Positions 38,201-49,519 of a DNA stretch of 64,000 nucleotides are shown here, piece after piece (the first letter of the stretch is position 1; every line of letters begins with the position of its first letter). The notes beneath the pieces were generated by a model, which worked only from the letters and a program-made list of their open reading frames with translations, was not told the DNA's origin and ran no database searches. Source of the DNA: Lingula anatina (Eukaryota; Brachiopoda; Lingulata; Lingulida; Lingulidae); the NCBI RefSeq assembly GCF_001039355.2, contig NW_019774536.1, forward strand, positions 193,578-257,577, read 5' to 3'. The position numbers and the translations under genes are program-made.

Positions 38201-41200
38201 CTGGCTGAAGATTGCTTAAGAAGATATAGTTGTTGTTCATCACTTCTTGGGACTTCTGCCATACAAAGGAACCTAAGAATGGAAGTATTTAGAATCTATC
38301 AATGATACACTAAATCTTCAGCAAAAAAAAAATAAATAAATAATAATAATAAATTTGATTGAATTTTATTCACGGTATTTTTTTTTCACACAGGATAGAG
38401 ATTAAAATGTTCCTCTTCTTGTTGGTTTTTTTTTTACCTATCTTAATTGCTTCCCCATCTTCCCTAACGGCAAAATACTATTTTTAAATTTAAAATTTTT
38501 ACTATTTTATGAAAATAAATGAACACTTTAATCTATATATAATGAACCTTATGTCAATATAATAAATGTAACATATTTAAAATAAGACTTACCTGGTCTT
38601 CTATACTGCACATAGTAGACAGTGCCCATTGGGTCAGCAGTCCAGGAAACATTGACTCCATTGCCTTGCTGGGTAAAGTACACCATAGGAGCACTGGGGC
38701 CTGGAAGGTTATTAAAATAAAACATATATAAATCAATATAAGGAAAAGGTATAATATAAAAGATTGATATTGTACTTAATTTTCACATTTCTTTTTTAAT
38801 TAACCTTAAATTGTTCAAAAAGGGTCTGCATCCTGATGAATATGCTAGGTGTGCCCTGTTGATTGCATAAACTGTGACCTGCCTGTTGGGTTAGGTGTGA
38901 CATTCTGAATGAGTTAGGTTCAGCTTATTAATTGAATGTAATAAATGAACCAGAATCTTACCTTGTTGTCGAATCTCATAAGTGTAAACTTGACTGGGGA
39001 CTTCCTGTCCATTGGCTCCTCTTACCATCACACGCATCTCATAAGTTCCTGGTTGAAGGTTGCTTAAGAAGATCCAATTGTTGGTCATCACATCTTGGGA
39101 CTTCTGCCACACAAAAGAACCTAAGAATAGAAGTATATTGAAGCCATCAGTGATACATTAAAACTTCAGTAAATACAACAGAATGTGATAAAATGAATAT
39201 AAAATTGGTTGAATTTTATTCATTGTATTTTTATTTGCAGGGGATACAATTTAAAACAATCTTCTTCTTCTTAGTATTCTTACCTATCTCAATTATTTCC
39301 CAGTCTTCTCTAACAGTAAAATACTATTTAAATAAATAAATACTTAAATAAAATGATGAACTTTATGTCAATATAATAAATGTAACATATTTAAGAGAAG
39401 ACTTACCTGGTCTTCTATACTGCACATAGTAGACAGTGCCCATTGGGTCAGCAGTCCAGGAAACATTCACTCCATTGCCTTGCTGGGTAAAGTATACCAT
39501 GGGAGCACTGGGGCCTGGAAGGTCATTAAAATTAAACATCACCCTTGAATCCAAACTATACACGGAAAAAAATTTCGAGATTATTACTTCAGTGAAAGGT
39601 ACAAAAAGGCTTAAATTGTTCTTAACTTTCACAATTTCCTTTAAAAATAGCCTTACACTGTTCAAAAAGGGTCACTGCATCCTGATGAATGTGTTAGGTG
39701 TGACCCGTTGATTGCGTGAATTGTGACCTGTCTATTGGGTTAGGTGTGACCTTCTAAGTGTGTTAAGTTCACCTTATTAAATGTAGTAAATGAACCAGTA
39801 TCTTACCTTGTTGTTGGATTTCGTAAGTGTAAACTTGACTGGGGACTTCCTGTCCATTGACTCCTCTAACCATCACACGCATCTCATAAGTTCCTGGCTG
39901 AAGGTTGCGTAAGAAGATCCAGTTGTTGAACATTTCTTCCTCAGACCTCTGCCACACAAATGAACCTAAAATCCGAGGTACAATGAGAATAATAATGATA
40001 AATGCAATCATAAGAGTACTGATTAAATGAACAGAACTGATGTACATTTTCAATTATATCCCACAAATAAATTACTACAAAGTAGCCTTTTTTCAAGCTG
40101 CAAGCATTCATCTTTATTTTATTATCTTCATTTCCCCCTCTTTTTCAGCAATATACCTTCTGAATAAAGTTATTCATTTTTCAATGTGATATATTTTTTC
40201 TAAAAAAACTTACCTGGTCTTCTATACTGCACATAATAAATAGTACCCATTGGGTCAGCAGTCCAGGAAACATTTACTCCATTGCCTTGCTGGTTAAAGT
40301 ACACCACAGGAGCACTGGGGCCTGGAAGGTCAATGATATCATAATTTATTGTTTCATTCTGTCAATCCAATATCAAATGAAAAATAATGGAGATATATTG
40401 CTAAATCATAAATTGATTGATAAGTAGTTAAAATAATAAACATGCTAAATAACAAATAAATTTTATAAACATTTCCATGGCTTCAAATTGGCAATACAAT
40501 GAATTTGCTTCACATGCGAAGTATGAGCAGATAAAGGATCATAATTTATCACAATACTTTACAATCCACACAGTAGTCAACATGTGAGTCTTCAAGAAGT
40601 TAAATCTTTCCAAAAATTAATACTTTTTTTCTAGCAACGAAATATTTCTTACCTGCTTGTTTGAGCTCCACACGAGAGACATCACTGATGGTTTCTTGTC
40701 CACCATTGTTTCTTGCCACAACTCTAACTTCATATGTTCCATAGCCAAGATTCTGAACCCAAATCCATGAATTGCGGCGTTCTTCCCTTGTGCTCATCCA
40801 CTGGAAGGCACCTACAAACATTAAGAAGAATATGCCACAAAGTTAATTACATGTCTAAACATTTCATTTTATCAAACTGCTGCAATCCCAATCTTAATAA
40901 AAATTATAATGGTTTATATTTTTCTTCTTCTATTTTATCAAGCGAAAGCTAAAGATTAAAGCCATGATAAATTGAACACAGAAATTTTGAAAACGGGTTT
41001 CTTAAAAAAGACAAAGAATCCTTCAATTCATAATCAATGCAACTATATTGAGTGCATCTTTAAATAATACAGATTCAGTGCCTGATGATTTATTGATGAC
41101 ATCAACTTTGGGTGAAAAGTCTAGACATTCAATCTCTGACCTCATATTATCAGATGGCATCAAGGCATATCAGTTCTTGACTAATGTGTCAAAGGTGTTA

Positions 41201-44200
41201 GGTCATGGAGTTGGATGCCCAGGAACCCAAGCCTGTCTAATTACACCTTTGGGTTCACAGTTCAATGTAAATTATTCACTCATGCGCGTTATCTGATGGT
41301 TGAATGTAACACACCTCACAAAGGTTCGACTAAAATTTGCTTGGATATAGTTGGTCGAGATTATAACATCAATGTAAGCATAAAACAATAAGTTCTAGTC
41401 TCTCTTTCAGGTCAAAATACGAAGCTGTTGTAAAATGGGACCAATATGGTTTGAAAATATGTTACATTCGCCCCCCCCCCCCCCCCATCCCCTGGACACT
41501 TTTTTAAATGCCTTTTTGCTGGCACCTCTTCTGCATTTTCTATAAAAATAAGAATTACTATATGCCCATTCACTATACCTCACTTCGTTCTCAACATTTA
41601 GTGCCTATTTCTTCGAATCAACATTACTTGCTGGCGGCATATTTAGAAGAAATAACTAAACTGCGAACCAGACGAAATGACAAATTTCCCGGTGTCTTCA
41701 TTTCTGGTACTCCAGTTAAAGAAGAGTCATTGCAATACGATTTATTGCCTACCTGCTCTGCGGTACTGTGCATAGAAACCAGAGGCTAAATTGTCGGCAG
41801 CAGTCCACGAAACATTGAAGCCATTATTCACTGCTTGAAGATAGACTGTGGGCTTTCCGGGTGCTAAAAATAAAATGTTGTTACTTGTAACTATCTATTT
41901 TTTGACTAGCACTCGTCTTTTAGACAAAAAGGGATGTTTTTCGGTAAGCACGTCTACTTATTTCATTCAGTTTTTACCTATATTATACTAATACTAATAA
42001 TAATTATTATTACTGTTAATGCTTATTCGCTTTAAATGTTATTTTTGATATATAGGGCCGTATGCGTAAGTTGGCAAAAACATTTCCAACTGACTACGCA
42101 AATTTCAAAAAAGTTAGCCTGTAAAAATTAGACCGCTCTCTGGGTCTTTTTCTTCGTCGACATTTTGAAACACCTGGTTATAGGCATTTATTTGATATGT
42201 ACAATAATCCTTAAACTCACCAGCTCCTTTGATTTCCACAGGATAAATATCGCTGCGGGTTTCTTGTCCTTGTGCGTTCTTAGCGACGACCCTTACTTCA
42301 TAGATTCCTTGGGGGAGATTTTGTAACCACAACCAGGTGTTAAACCTCTCCTCCCTGGACCTCTGCCAGTTGAAATCACCTTAATATAAAAAAAGAGTAA
42401 AAACATATACCACTTCCGCACATGACGATTTAGAGCGCTGTGCTTCTAAAAGGCGCGTGGTTTTCTTCATAATTTTTTTACTTCGTTTTTTAATTTTTGC
42501 CTTACATTCACATAGCATCTGTTACTGATTAAATTGACCACTGAAGGTGGCAAACCCCTTACCCGTCCTTCTGTACTCCACGTAGTAACTGGTAGCCAGG
42601 TTGTCAGCGGGAATCCAAGACACGTTCATACTCGAGCCAACCACATTGATGGTGGCCATTGGTTTACCGGGAACTAAAATAGAGAGAACACATCAGGTTG
42701 AAATACATTCCCAATGAATCATGGAAATGTTCCTTAGTAACTGAAGACATCACTCACCCTGCTAAATACAGACATTATTTATTTATTTATTTATTTATTT
42801 ATTCATTTATTTATATATTTATTTATTTATTTGATTTTGTTTCTTAATGCGCCAGTATGGTTTATATCTTTACCTGAACCCAAAATCTGGACAGTCTTAG
42901 TGTCGCTGGGTGTTTCTTGTCCACCCACGCCCTTAGCAACTACACGGACTTCGTAAGCTCCAAGGAAAAGGTTTGGGATCAAAATCCAGTTCTTAAACAT
43001 TTCTTCTCTGCTGTTTATCCATGCGAACTGACCTGAAAATTCACAGAAATACAGCGTTAATTATAAGGAAGTGATTTTTGACATAACCATATTCCACTGA
43101 CTGTCGTGTTTGGCAGTGTGGTGGGATTTTATTTCGATTTGAAAAACAACTATTTTTGTACATCATGAGATATAGGCATCCAAAATGAACGTAAAAATGG
43201 ATGAAGTGGAACATCAAGTCGGCTATAAGGGCACATTATAAAATTTACTGTACATGATAACGTATTCCGTGTGTTCTTGCAAAAAAATATATAAATTAAT
43301 AATAATGATAACAACAAAAAATTGGTGTTAACCGAGAGACTGTTAGAAGAGAATGAGCTAGGAGACGTATGGTGGTACCTGGTTGTCTGTATTGTACGTA
43401 GTAAGCAGTAGCTCTGCTGTCAGCAGGTATCCAAGTGACGTTCATGCTGGTGCCAAGAACATTGACGAAAGTTGTGGGTTTGCCAGGAGCTACCACTGAA
43501 AGATTACAGCATTTATGTATAATTAAAATTAATAACGCAAACATTTTTTTATAAGCACAGCGTAGAGTAGTAGCATTCTTTGAATATTTAACCAATCACT
43601 TACCACTGATTTTTAACATTACGTTATGTTATTTGTTGTAATAATATTTACCGCATGGTCCGGAGTTACAAGCATCTTCTTCTATCGAGGCGCCAGCGCA
43701 GTTGGATCCAGGAGGACATGAACGCACGCGACTGCGTGAGCCACTTCCACAAGTGACACTGCATGCACTCCACGTCCCCCATTGTGTCCAACCACGCGGT
43801 TCCGGCCCGGTCCCGCTAATCTCGCAAGACCCGAAGTTGGTCCCTGAGCAAGGGTTGGTGTAGACCGCGTCGAACGCACTCTCTCTGGGATCGTCATAGT
43901 CTTCGGGAACGCTGGTAGGGTAAGCACATTTCATCAGCGTGGCCTTAAACTGCCAGTTGCCATTCGTATAGGTACTGGGAACACATTGGTAGTACTGACA
44001 CTTGTTCGTAGTGTCTCGAATGTAATTATTCCAGAATTTACATTCGTGAACTGAAATGAAATAGAAAAAAGTGCGATAGTGTGAAAGAAGGCCGTGCATC
44101 TTTATCTCATGTGTGTAACGCAATTCCCCCTTTCCTGCGTATAAGTAAAAAGAGGTTATCCCATCTCACAGCTGGGAAATTACAGTTGTCTTTCGCCCCC

Positions 44201-46321
44201 ACTTTATCTTTTACCTAAGTTAATTGCAAGGTGCTTTTTAAAGAAACAACAAACGTTTACTCCGATTACCAATTTCTCAAAACAAAATACTCGTCGACAT
44301 GTTCATATTTTCATCACAACTGTAATTTAACTTTTTTTATTTCCTATTTACCACCAATCAACTAGCTATTAGTAGTCATGTTTGTGACACACCTTGGGGT
44401 AGACCGCAAGCTAACTTTAACTAAACCGTGTCGAAGTATGCATGCCATTTAGATCTAATTTTTTCATTGCAGATATTGATCGCCTTATCTAGATGGAGAC
44501 ACAACCCTGGAGGAAGAATTCAGTTTCATGCTAATTCTAAAGGAAGCACAGGAAGTCAATTCACAGGTTAAGATCCTTATAAATTTGAAACGACCAGGAA
44601 TCACGTAACGAACATTAAATGGACGCCGCTGAGTGCCTTATTCGTCTTTTATCATTCAGAGCGTTTCTAGTTGAGTGTCTTACAAGTTGTGAATTGCTCA
44701 CCAGAAATGCGTAATCATCTATTTAATAGCACACAAGGAACAGATGCCTTAGAATGAAATCTTCAGCGTGAAAGTTTTGTTGAATGACAGCGCATAGGCC
44801 TCTAGTGCAAGAAACGCACCGACGCTCAGATTACGCTGCGAAACGAACCGTAGTCACGACTCTCCGACCGCGTCCCTAACCGCACATCTAATTAAGCCTA
44901 AAATTAGCGTCAAGACAACGGTACCCTCTGAATCATTTAGGGAACATGGGTTTATTTCACAAGCTTGAGAATAAGAATTATAAAGAATGTTTTGATAATA
45001 CTTAGTATCTCCAAAATGAATAAATAAATGCATGTTTCAAAAAATCGTTTTCGTTAAGACAACTGCAGTTTGGTTTTGAATTAACTTTTTTGTTCATTAA
45101 GTAAGTCACCTGAAAAGCACCCACTTCATGCTAATTCGTTTATAACAGCAAATGCGATATACATTTAATTGTCTAATTTCCAAGACGAAAACGTAAAAAT
45201 ATTGGGAAATGGCCTTTGTTTCATTACTCTTTTCAGCTAGATTAAAGAAAGCATGGGAATGACCAAAAAAAAAAAAAACTGAAACGTTTGAAATGGTCAA
45301 TCTACATTTACAGATTATTGTTCTGATGGTTATGCGTATCAATTGTAGTAGTCACCTCCATTAGTTATCCTCAAATAAAATGAGGCTATTTTAGTTAATA
45401 CATCTTAAATTTTAGAAAAGAAAAGAAAAAATAATTTCCGTTTTATATATGTGTACACCTGATGAATACTGTGTTAAACGTTTTTTTTTCTTTTTTCATG
45501 TTAAGTGAAAAGATTTTGCGACAAAACCGACACGAAATATAAACATTGCTGACTTGGAAAAATAAGTCAAAACGCCCAGATAGTTTATCTTAATAGTCAA
45601 CTACTCTTGTAGCCGTATACTTTCAAAATAAGCAAAGATTATAATGGTAGTGAAGATGATAAAAATAACATATCATCAATAGTGCCGTATCTTTTAAAAT
45701 ATAGTAATTACCGAATTAAAAAATAATAAAATACACACGCTGAATATACTATAATTATATCTTTAGAATTTCCATCCGTCACAATGGAAGCATGTAGAGT
45801 AAAAACAAGGGTGCGACACCAATAATAATGATTTATAAAAAAGCAAATACACGTATATAGTGGCGCGCGACAATAGTCGTTGTCAAATAAAAATTTAACA
45901 AAAAACGACATCATATGAAGTATAATAACTTAAGAAATACCATAGTAAAAATGCATTATACTAATGAGTTATTTCATTATTTACTTCAGGTGAAATAATT
46001 CCGGAATAGAATCATTGAAGTGACAGAATGATACTGCAGGCTATCTTCATATACAATACATGAATCTTTAGATTGTTTTTCTTTCTAAAATTACGGGTTA
46101 AATATAGGAGCGTTCGACAACAGTCATTGTCAAAAAAAAAAAAAAAAAAAATTAAACAAAAGATGAGCTCAAATGAAGTATAATAACTTAAAGAGTTCCA
46201 CAGTAAAAAAAATGCATAATAATAAAAAATTTCATAACTTACATGCCTCCCCTCGGGTTTGCTGGACCACAACGGCAACGACCGCTAAGGCAAGCGTCTG
46301 CCTTAACGCCGAAAAATGCAT
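9117..46321 (-). CDS. Giant secreted modular protein: signal peptide, Cys-rich N-terminal segment, about 50 TSP1, 12 FN3, C-terminal LamG-like domain
   Basis: This is one gene of about 76 exons over 37 kb encoding roughly 4,300-4,400 residues (my estimate from exon lengths). It starts at ATG 46321 ([20 protein letters not shown], a clear signal peptide) and ends at TAA 9117-9119. Every border I checked before the last two exons is phase 1, so modules can be duplicated or skipped without breaking frame. Module order is: Cys-rich segment + TSP1; 8 FN3; 32 TSP1; 4 FN3; 17 TSP1 variants; LamG-like fold. I see no transmembrane segment, so the product should be secreted. Most TSP1 modules carry WxxW (a C-mannosylation motif) and CSVTCG or CTVTCG (an O-fucosylation motif). 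It lacks the immunoglobulin domains of hemicentin and the VWD/TIL domains of SCO-spondin. An adhesive or matrix role is inferred from domain content. The alternative is two or more adjacent genes, but I found no internal start or stop that would divide it. Confidence 0.85.
13219..18516 (-). repeat. Tandem array of about 11 near-identical TSP1 exons in alternating pairs
   Basis: Eleven exons spaced about 450-550 bp apart encode almost the same module. They alternate between two forms at one site: VERTSGRF (17.8, 16.8, 15.3, 14.3 kb) and EMASGRF (17.3, 16.3, 15.8, 14.7, 13.8 kb), with edge variants MATGRF (18.3) and MSSGRF (13.2). Flanking introns match in the same alternating pattern. For example, the intron starting near 13985 matches that near 14945, and the one near 14505 matches that near 15545, showing a duplication unit of about 1 kb and two exons. 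Confidence 0.85.
18621..18653. repeat. (ACAT)n microsatellite
   Basis: About eight copies of a 4-base unit in an intron of the giant gene. Confidence 0.9.
19992..22767 (-). other. Second FN3 block: four FN3 domains, each split over two exons
   Basis: The exon pairs (N to C) lie near 22767/22483, 21985/21571, 21092/20816 and 20423/20152. The first exon of each gives the GP..PN-F....TGLNVSWVP....Y..QYRRPG half. The second gives a W(T/S)SGG....[28 protein letters not shown] half. This is the FN3 beta-sandwich with its conserved Trp and Tyr. The internal intron falls after the QYRRPG strand in phase 1 in all four, matching the first FN3 block and pointing to one common ancestor module. Confidence 0.88.
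20242..20294. repeat. (GA)n microsatellite directly after a splice donor
   Basis: A pure GA tract of about 53 bp. On the gene's strand it reads (CT)n starting about eight bases into the intron after the FN3 exon whose donor lies at 20300-20301. Confidence 0.95.
22957..36463 (-). other. Central TSP1 region: 32 consecutive classic TSP1 modules, one exon each
   Basis: Each module is one phase-1 exon, typically 140-150 nt. From N to C: ten diverse modules (36.4, 36.0, 35.5, 35.0, 34.6, 34.1, 33.8, 33.4, 33.1, 32.6 kb), thirteen near-identical ones (32.3-27.3 kb), then nine diverse ones (27.1, 26.6, 26.2, 25.8, 25.4, 25.0, 24.5, 23.5, 23.1 kb). The pattern is W-xx-W-xx-C-xxx-CGxG, an Arg-rich strand (QFRTRTC or similar), a Cys pair, then E(S/T)R-x-C-xxxxC. 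Six cysteines are kept in nearly all. Several modules near 34-36 kb have [10 protein letters not shown] or similar in place of CSVTCG, so they lack the strict O-fucosylation consensus. Confidence 0.92.
27341..32316 (-). repeat. Tandem array of 13 near-identical 144-nt TSP1 exons with homologous introns
   Basis: Exons end at about 27341, 27761, 28123, 28517, 28938, 29366, 29760, 30130, 30554, 30989, 31417, 31844 and 32173. The three I measured (27341-27484, 27761-27904, 32173-32316) are exactly 144 nt, or 48 codons. They differ at a few sites only: CSV/CTV, RTR/RSR, QGY/QSY, RQQ/QRQ/QQQ and EES/EER. Introns are 180-290 bp and share recognisable sequence, so exon and intron were copied together. 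A higher-order period of five exons (about 2.05 kb) is visible (see findings). Confidence 0.93.
38113..40322 (-). repeat. Tandem triplication of an FN3 exon pair
   Basis: Three consecutive FN3 domains (exon pairs near 40.3/39.9, 39.5/39.1 and 38.7/38.2 kb) are almost identical. All start [18 protein letters not shown] and end [13 protein letters not shown]. Their introns also match, with a period of about 0.8-0.85 kb, so this was a recent duplication of the whole two-exon unit. Confidence 0.85.
41471..41486. repeat. Poly-C tract of 16 bases in an intron
   Basis: An uninterrupted run of 16 C on the plus strand (G on the transcript strand) within a long FN3-block intron. Confidence 0.9.
42776..42832. 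repeat. (ATTT)n microsatellite
   Basis: An imperfect 4-base tandem repeat in an intron between FN3 exons. Confidence 0.85.
43652..44050 (-). other. Exon 2 of the giant gene: Cys-rich peritrophin/CBM14-like segment plus first TSP1
   Basis: The exon is 399 nt (133 codons), phase 1 at both ends. Its first half has six cysteines with ECKFWNNY, then [16 protein letters not shown] and GSC. The C-x4-C aromatic cluster CQYYQC resembles chitin-binding type-2 (peritrophin-A/CBM14) domains, although that family usually has five residues between these cysteines, so the call is tentative. The second half is a TSP1 ([17 protein letters not shown], ending CNSGPCG). It is the most N-terminal module and diverges from the other TSP1 copies. 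Confidence 0.7.
45851..46223. repeat. Two-copy tandem duplication inside intron 1
   Basis: A segment of about 110-120 bp at 45851-45960 recurs, diverged, at about 46101-46223. Both contain a CGACAA-AGTC-TTGTCAAA core followed by ATGAAGTATAATAACTTAA. The second copy stops about 20 bp before the donor of exon 1. Confidence 0.75.
46243..46321 (-). other. Exon 1 of the giant gene: signal peptide
   Basis: A 79-nt coding segment from ATG to a GTAAGT donor. It encodes a short basic n-region, a hydrophobic core (ALAVVAVVV) and a polar end (QQTRGEA), the layout of a cleavable secretion signal. The phase-1 end matches exon 2. Upstream to about 46560 the sequence is locally less AT-rich, as expected for a 5' UTR/promoter; a TATA-like element on the minus strand near 46598-46603 is possible but unproven. 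Confidence 0.8.
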
Positions 46322-46979
46322 TCTGTAACTTTGAAGCAACACGCTGAACTCTGTTTTTTTGTCTCTCTTTTCAGTCTTCTTTACTTCCCTTGTACTTGAT
46401 CTTTGCTATTTAAGAGTATTTGTGTGACAGCGAAAAGTTACCAAGTTACAAGATATTGTATTCGAAAGTCCTATAAATCCTCGAGCAAACGAACCCGCCG
46501 GTTGCTCCGAGGTTGATATTGTGGTGTGAAAACGGAGGCCCGCTCCTTCTGCTTCTACTCCACCGACCAGACTGCAGCATGAAAAGACGGGCGACGATTT
46601 ATATTCTTGTTATCTCTTTTCCGTGGTGGTGGTGATAGCGGGGCGACACAGTGTAATTTTCTTTAGATTTGAAGTGTGTGATAATGAGTTCAAAACGCCA
46701 AAACTTAAGTTGCCGCGTATCTGATCAGTATTCATATATGCTAGATAAGAATATAGTCGAGATTATTACATTGGAAGACGCATAATTTTAGACTCCCCTC
46801 AACCTGTTTTGACAGCCGAATCTAATGATCGGACGATTATATTTAGATTATCAGCAAAAGCCGTGACTAGTTGAGAAGATCGCCACGGCAAAGGTGTCTT
46901 GGAGTTAACAGAGCGTCTCAAAGACACAGGACTTGGTGGTGCGAAGGCTAATAATTGACAGAGGGTTTTCCTGTCTTTT

Positions 46980-46984
<5 letters not shown>

Positions 46985-47049
<65 letters not shown>
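46985..47049. repeat. (TA)n microsatellite
   Basis: About 32 TA units with one interruption, followed by a poly-T run. Confidence 0.95.
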
Positions 47050-49473
47050 TTTTTTTTTTACATTCCTTTTAGTAACACAGATTTTATTCGCGTTACATAT
47101 ATTATTTCACATTTAAGGAAAACGATGGGAGTATTAAACTTTTTATTAGAAAACAAGCCAAAATCTTCCTCAGTTATATGAAAAAGGGGAACACAAAAAC
47201 ATCTGTACGCTTAAACATATAGATGCAGATTAATAACGTGTCACCTATTTCGAAAAAAAAAAACGAATGGGGTTTAGAATAGATATTATGCATTTTTACA
47301 TTGCATGCATTTTCTAAAATGGTAAACCGCATGTATATATCTCTCTTCAAAATAAAGCTCTACGGTGCACATGGTCTTGCTGATGTAAACGACACGGAAT
47401 TCGCTAATGATAATCATTAATTTCATGGAGATGAGGAATAATAAGGAAGCTGAATCCCTATGATGACGAACGGAGAGTGCGTGACAACGCCTCTTCTCAA
47501 GATATTTTTCTTGAGATGCTTTAAAAAAATAACAACACAAGATAAAAAGAACCACAAATTGTCAACACTATATTTCCTTTATATCTACAAATGTAATTGA
47601 CGATAATAAGCAAAAATGGGTCTCTTAAGTATGCCCTTTAATAACAAAATAACTTTCTTGGTTTATATACCGTAAACAAAGTAAGGGTGAGGGTTGATAG
47701 CGAAATTGTTTAATTGGGCAGCATTTAGCACAGGAAATGACAAAACATTTAGGACGAAAATTATAATAATCTCTTTTGGTTCTAGCACATTTTAAAAAGG
47801 CTATTACCTTATATGTATTAAGTAATGACATATTCTAAACTATAGTGAAGGTAAGAAAACATTTGCATTTATCACACGATTAGTAACAGATATATGGAAA
47901 TAGGAACCTGTGAGGCATACACTTTTTTTTTATCTTTTTAAATTAAATGTCCACAAATATAGATGAACCAGTATAACTTTCTGTACATAACATGTGGGAA
48001 TTTTTATTAGAGGCCAGGGATGGCATTAGAGACGCAAACCTCAGGTGAAATGTTCAATTACTTTTTCCTTACACAGGTAGTGATGGATTTCCATGGTGGT
48101 TTTACTGTGATCTGAGAGAAGTGATAAAGTCGTGAGTCGGTGTCAAACTTCCTCCAGCACGCCGCAGAGATAACGTCTCGATGCATAAATTATGTAAATA
48201 GCACATGTAGACAGTGACATCACCAATAAGACCATCAATTTAAAGGACGGTGAATTTATGCAACATGGTTACATAAATGACATTACATAAAAAAATTTAA
48301 ATGAAAATTAAATGACGGAAAGAAAGAAAGAGAAAAATGGGCATACGGAGGTGTCGTTGGTAACAAGCACCAGACCGTCATACATTTAGCTAAAAAGGAA
48401 AAAGAGAAAAGCAATAGCTTGAACCTTGGAAAATAATACGAATTATTTTTCCAAGCTTGAATTGCGATAACTGAGTGAGAACTCATTAGTCTTCGTGGTA
48501 CATGTAGCACCTCTCTACACCGGTTGGTAGAATATGGGAAATGTTCCTTTTATATGTATTATAAATTTTATTAAACTTTGACCGTTATGTTGGATATGTA
48601 CATATAATATTTACATGCATGAAAAACAAGAAAAAATAGATTGAAGTATACCTTTTTATAAGTTTTACGAACTAGACCTACAAATCCTTTGAATCCGCCT
48701 TGAAAACAAATATCATTCCAAAAGTGACATAACTTATGTGCAGAATTATGATTCTATCGACTCCGTTCTCTGAGTATTCGCCACAGTAACAAAAATTTCC
48801 CAGCCTCCCCTCTTTCTCGAAACGCGCAATAGATGGAACGACCATACGTTACTGTTAAACACGTTAATGAGACCATTATTGTTGAGATGATAATAGTTAT
48901 TAGAATTGAAGGTAATTTAATGATATTCTTACAGGTGTACAGGTATGAGTCACAGATGGAACAGATCTATATAATTGAAGATTCCGCACGCGTCAAGAGA
49001 ATGCATGATCCCAGTATTAGAGGCTTCATTTTGACATGCAACCGTACTTGATTCCTAGATTATCTAACCAGGAAAGATTAGTAATGTCACCGTTGGATTG
49101 GGCAAAAATGTTGGTCCGAGAAAGGGTGCAGTTAACAGACGTCTAATTTGACTCACACATGTATGAGGAATACACTGCACTGGACAGAATGGACAGAAAT
49201 TACTACAGCGTGCGCGCGTGTGTGTGTGTTGTAGGGGCAATTAATAACGGGATCTCTTGCGTCTGCACATGTGTGTATTTGTGTTGGAACGAGTATTTGC
49301 ATGAGGTGAAATTTTTGCATGAGTTGATGGAAATAGAAACTCACGCACCGACATTACAGCAAGCTTGTTTTTTTTCCATAATATTTTATCGTTTGAAGCG
49401 TTTGCACTCGCCAATAACCTTTTACATATGATACACGATTCAGTAGCAGAGAGCAGGATTTCAGTAAATCTTT

Positions 49474-49519
49474 CACACACATACACAAACACACACACGC
49501 ACACGCACACACACACACA
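49474..49519. repeat. (AC)n microsatellite
   Basis: Imperfect AC-rich tract with G interruptions. A shorter TG-rich tract lies at about 49208-49230, in the opposite strand sense. Confidence 0.9.

Larger units (their letters stand above)
36782..43495 (-). other. First FN3 block: eight FN3 domains
   Basis: Domains from N to C lie at exon pairs near 43495/43034, 42674/42379, 41863/40811, 40322/39965, 39515/39121, 38702/38274, a single exon 37626-37913, and 37323/36955. Typical signatures are GKPT....NVSW in strand [10 protein letters not shown] in strand C, the ligand-face segment [17 protein letters not shown], and a closing GQET-SD strand. All but the seventh are split by a phase-1 intron after QYRRPG. 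FN3 domains are common spacers and adhesion modules of matrix proteins. Confidence 0.9.

Noticed and set aside
41048-41296. Plus-strand open frame of 82 codons in a long intron of the giant gene
   Set aside because: Composition is mildly protein-like but there is no family resemblance, no partner exon and no promoter; a chance frame or old repeat is more likely.
9117-46321. Hemicentin or SCO-spondin identity for the giant gene
   Set aside because: No immunoglobulin, nidogen G2F or EGF modules (hemicentin) and no VWD, TIL or LDLa modules (SCO-spondin) were seen.
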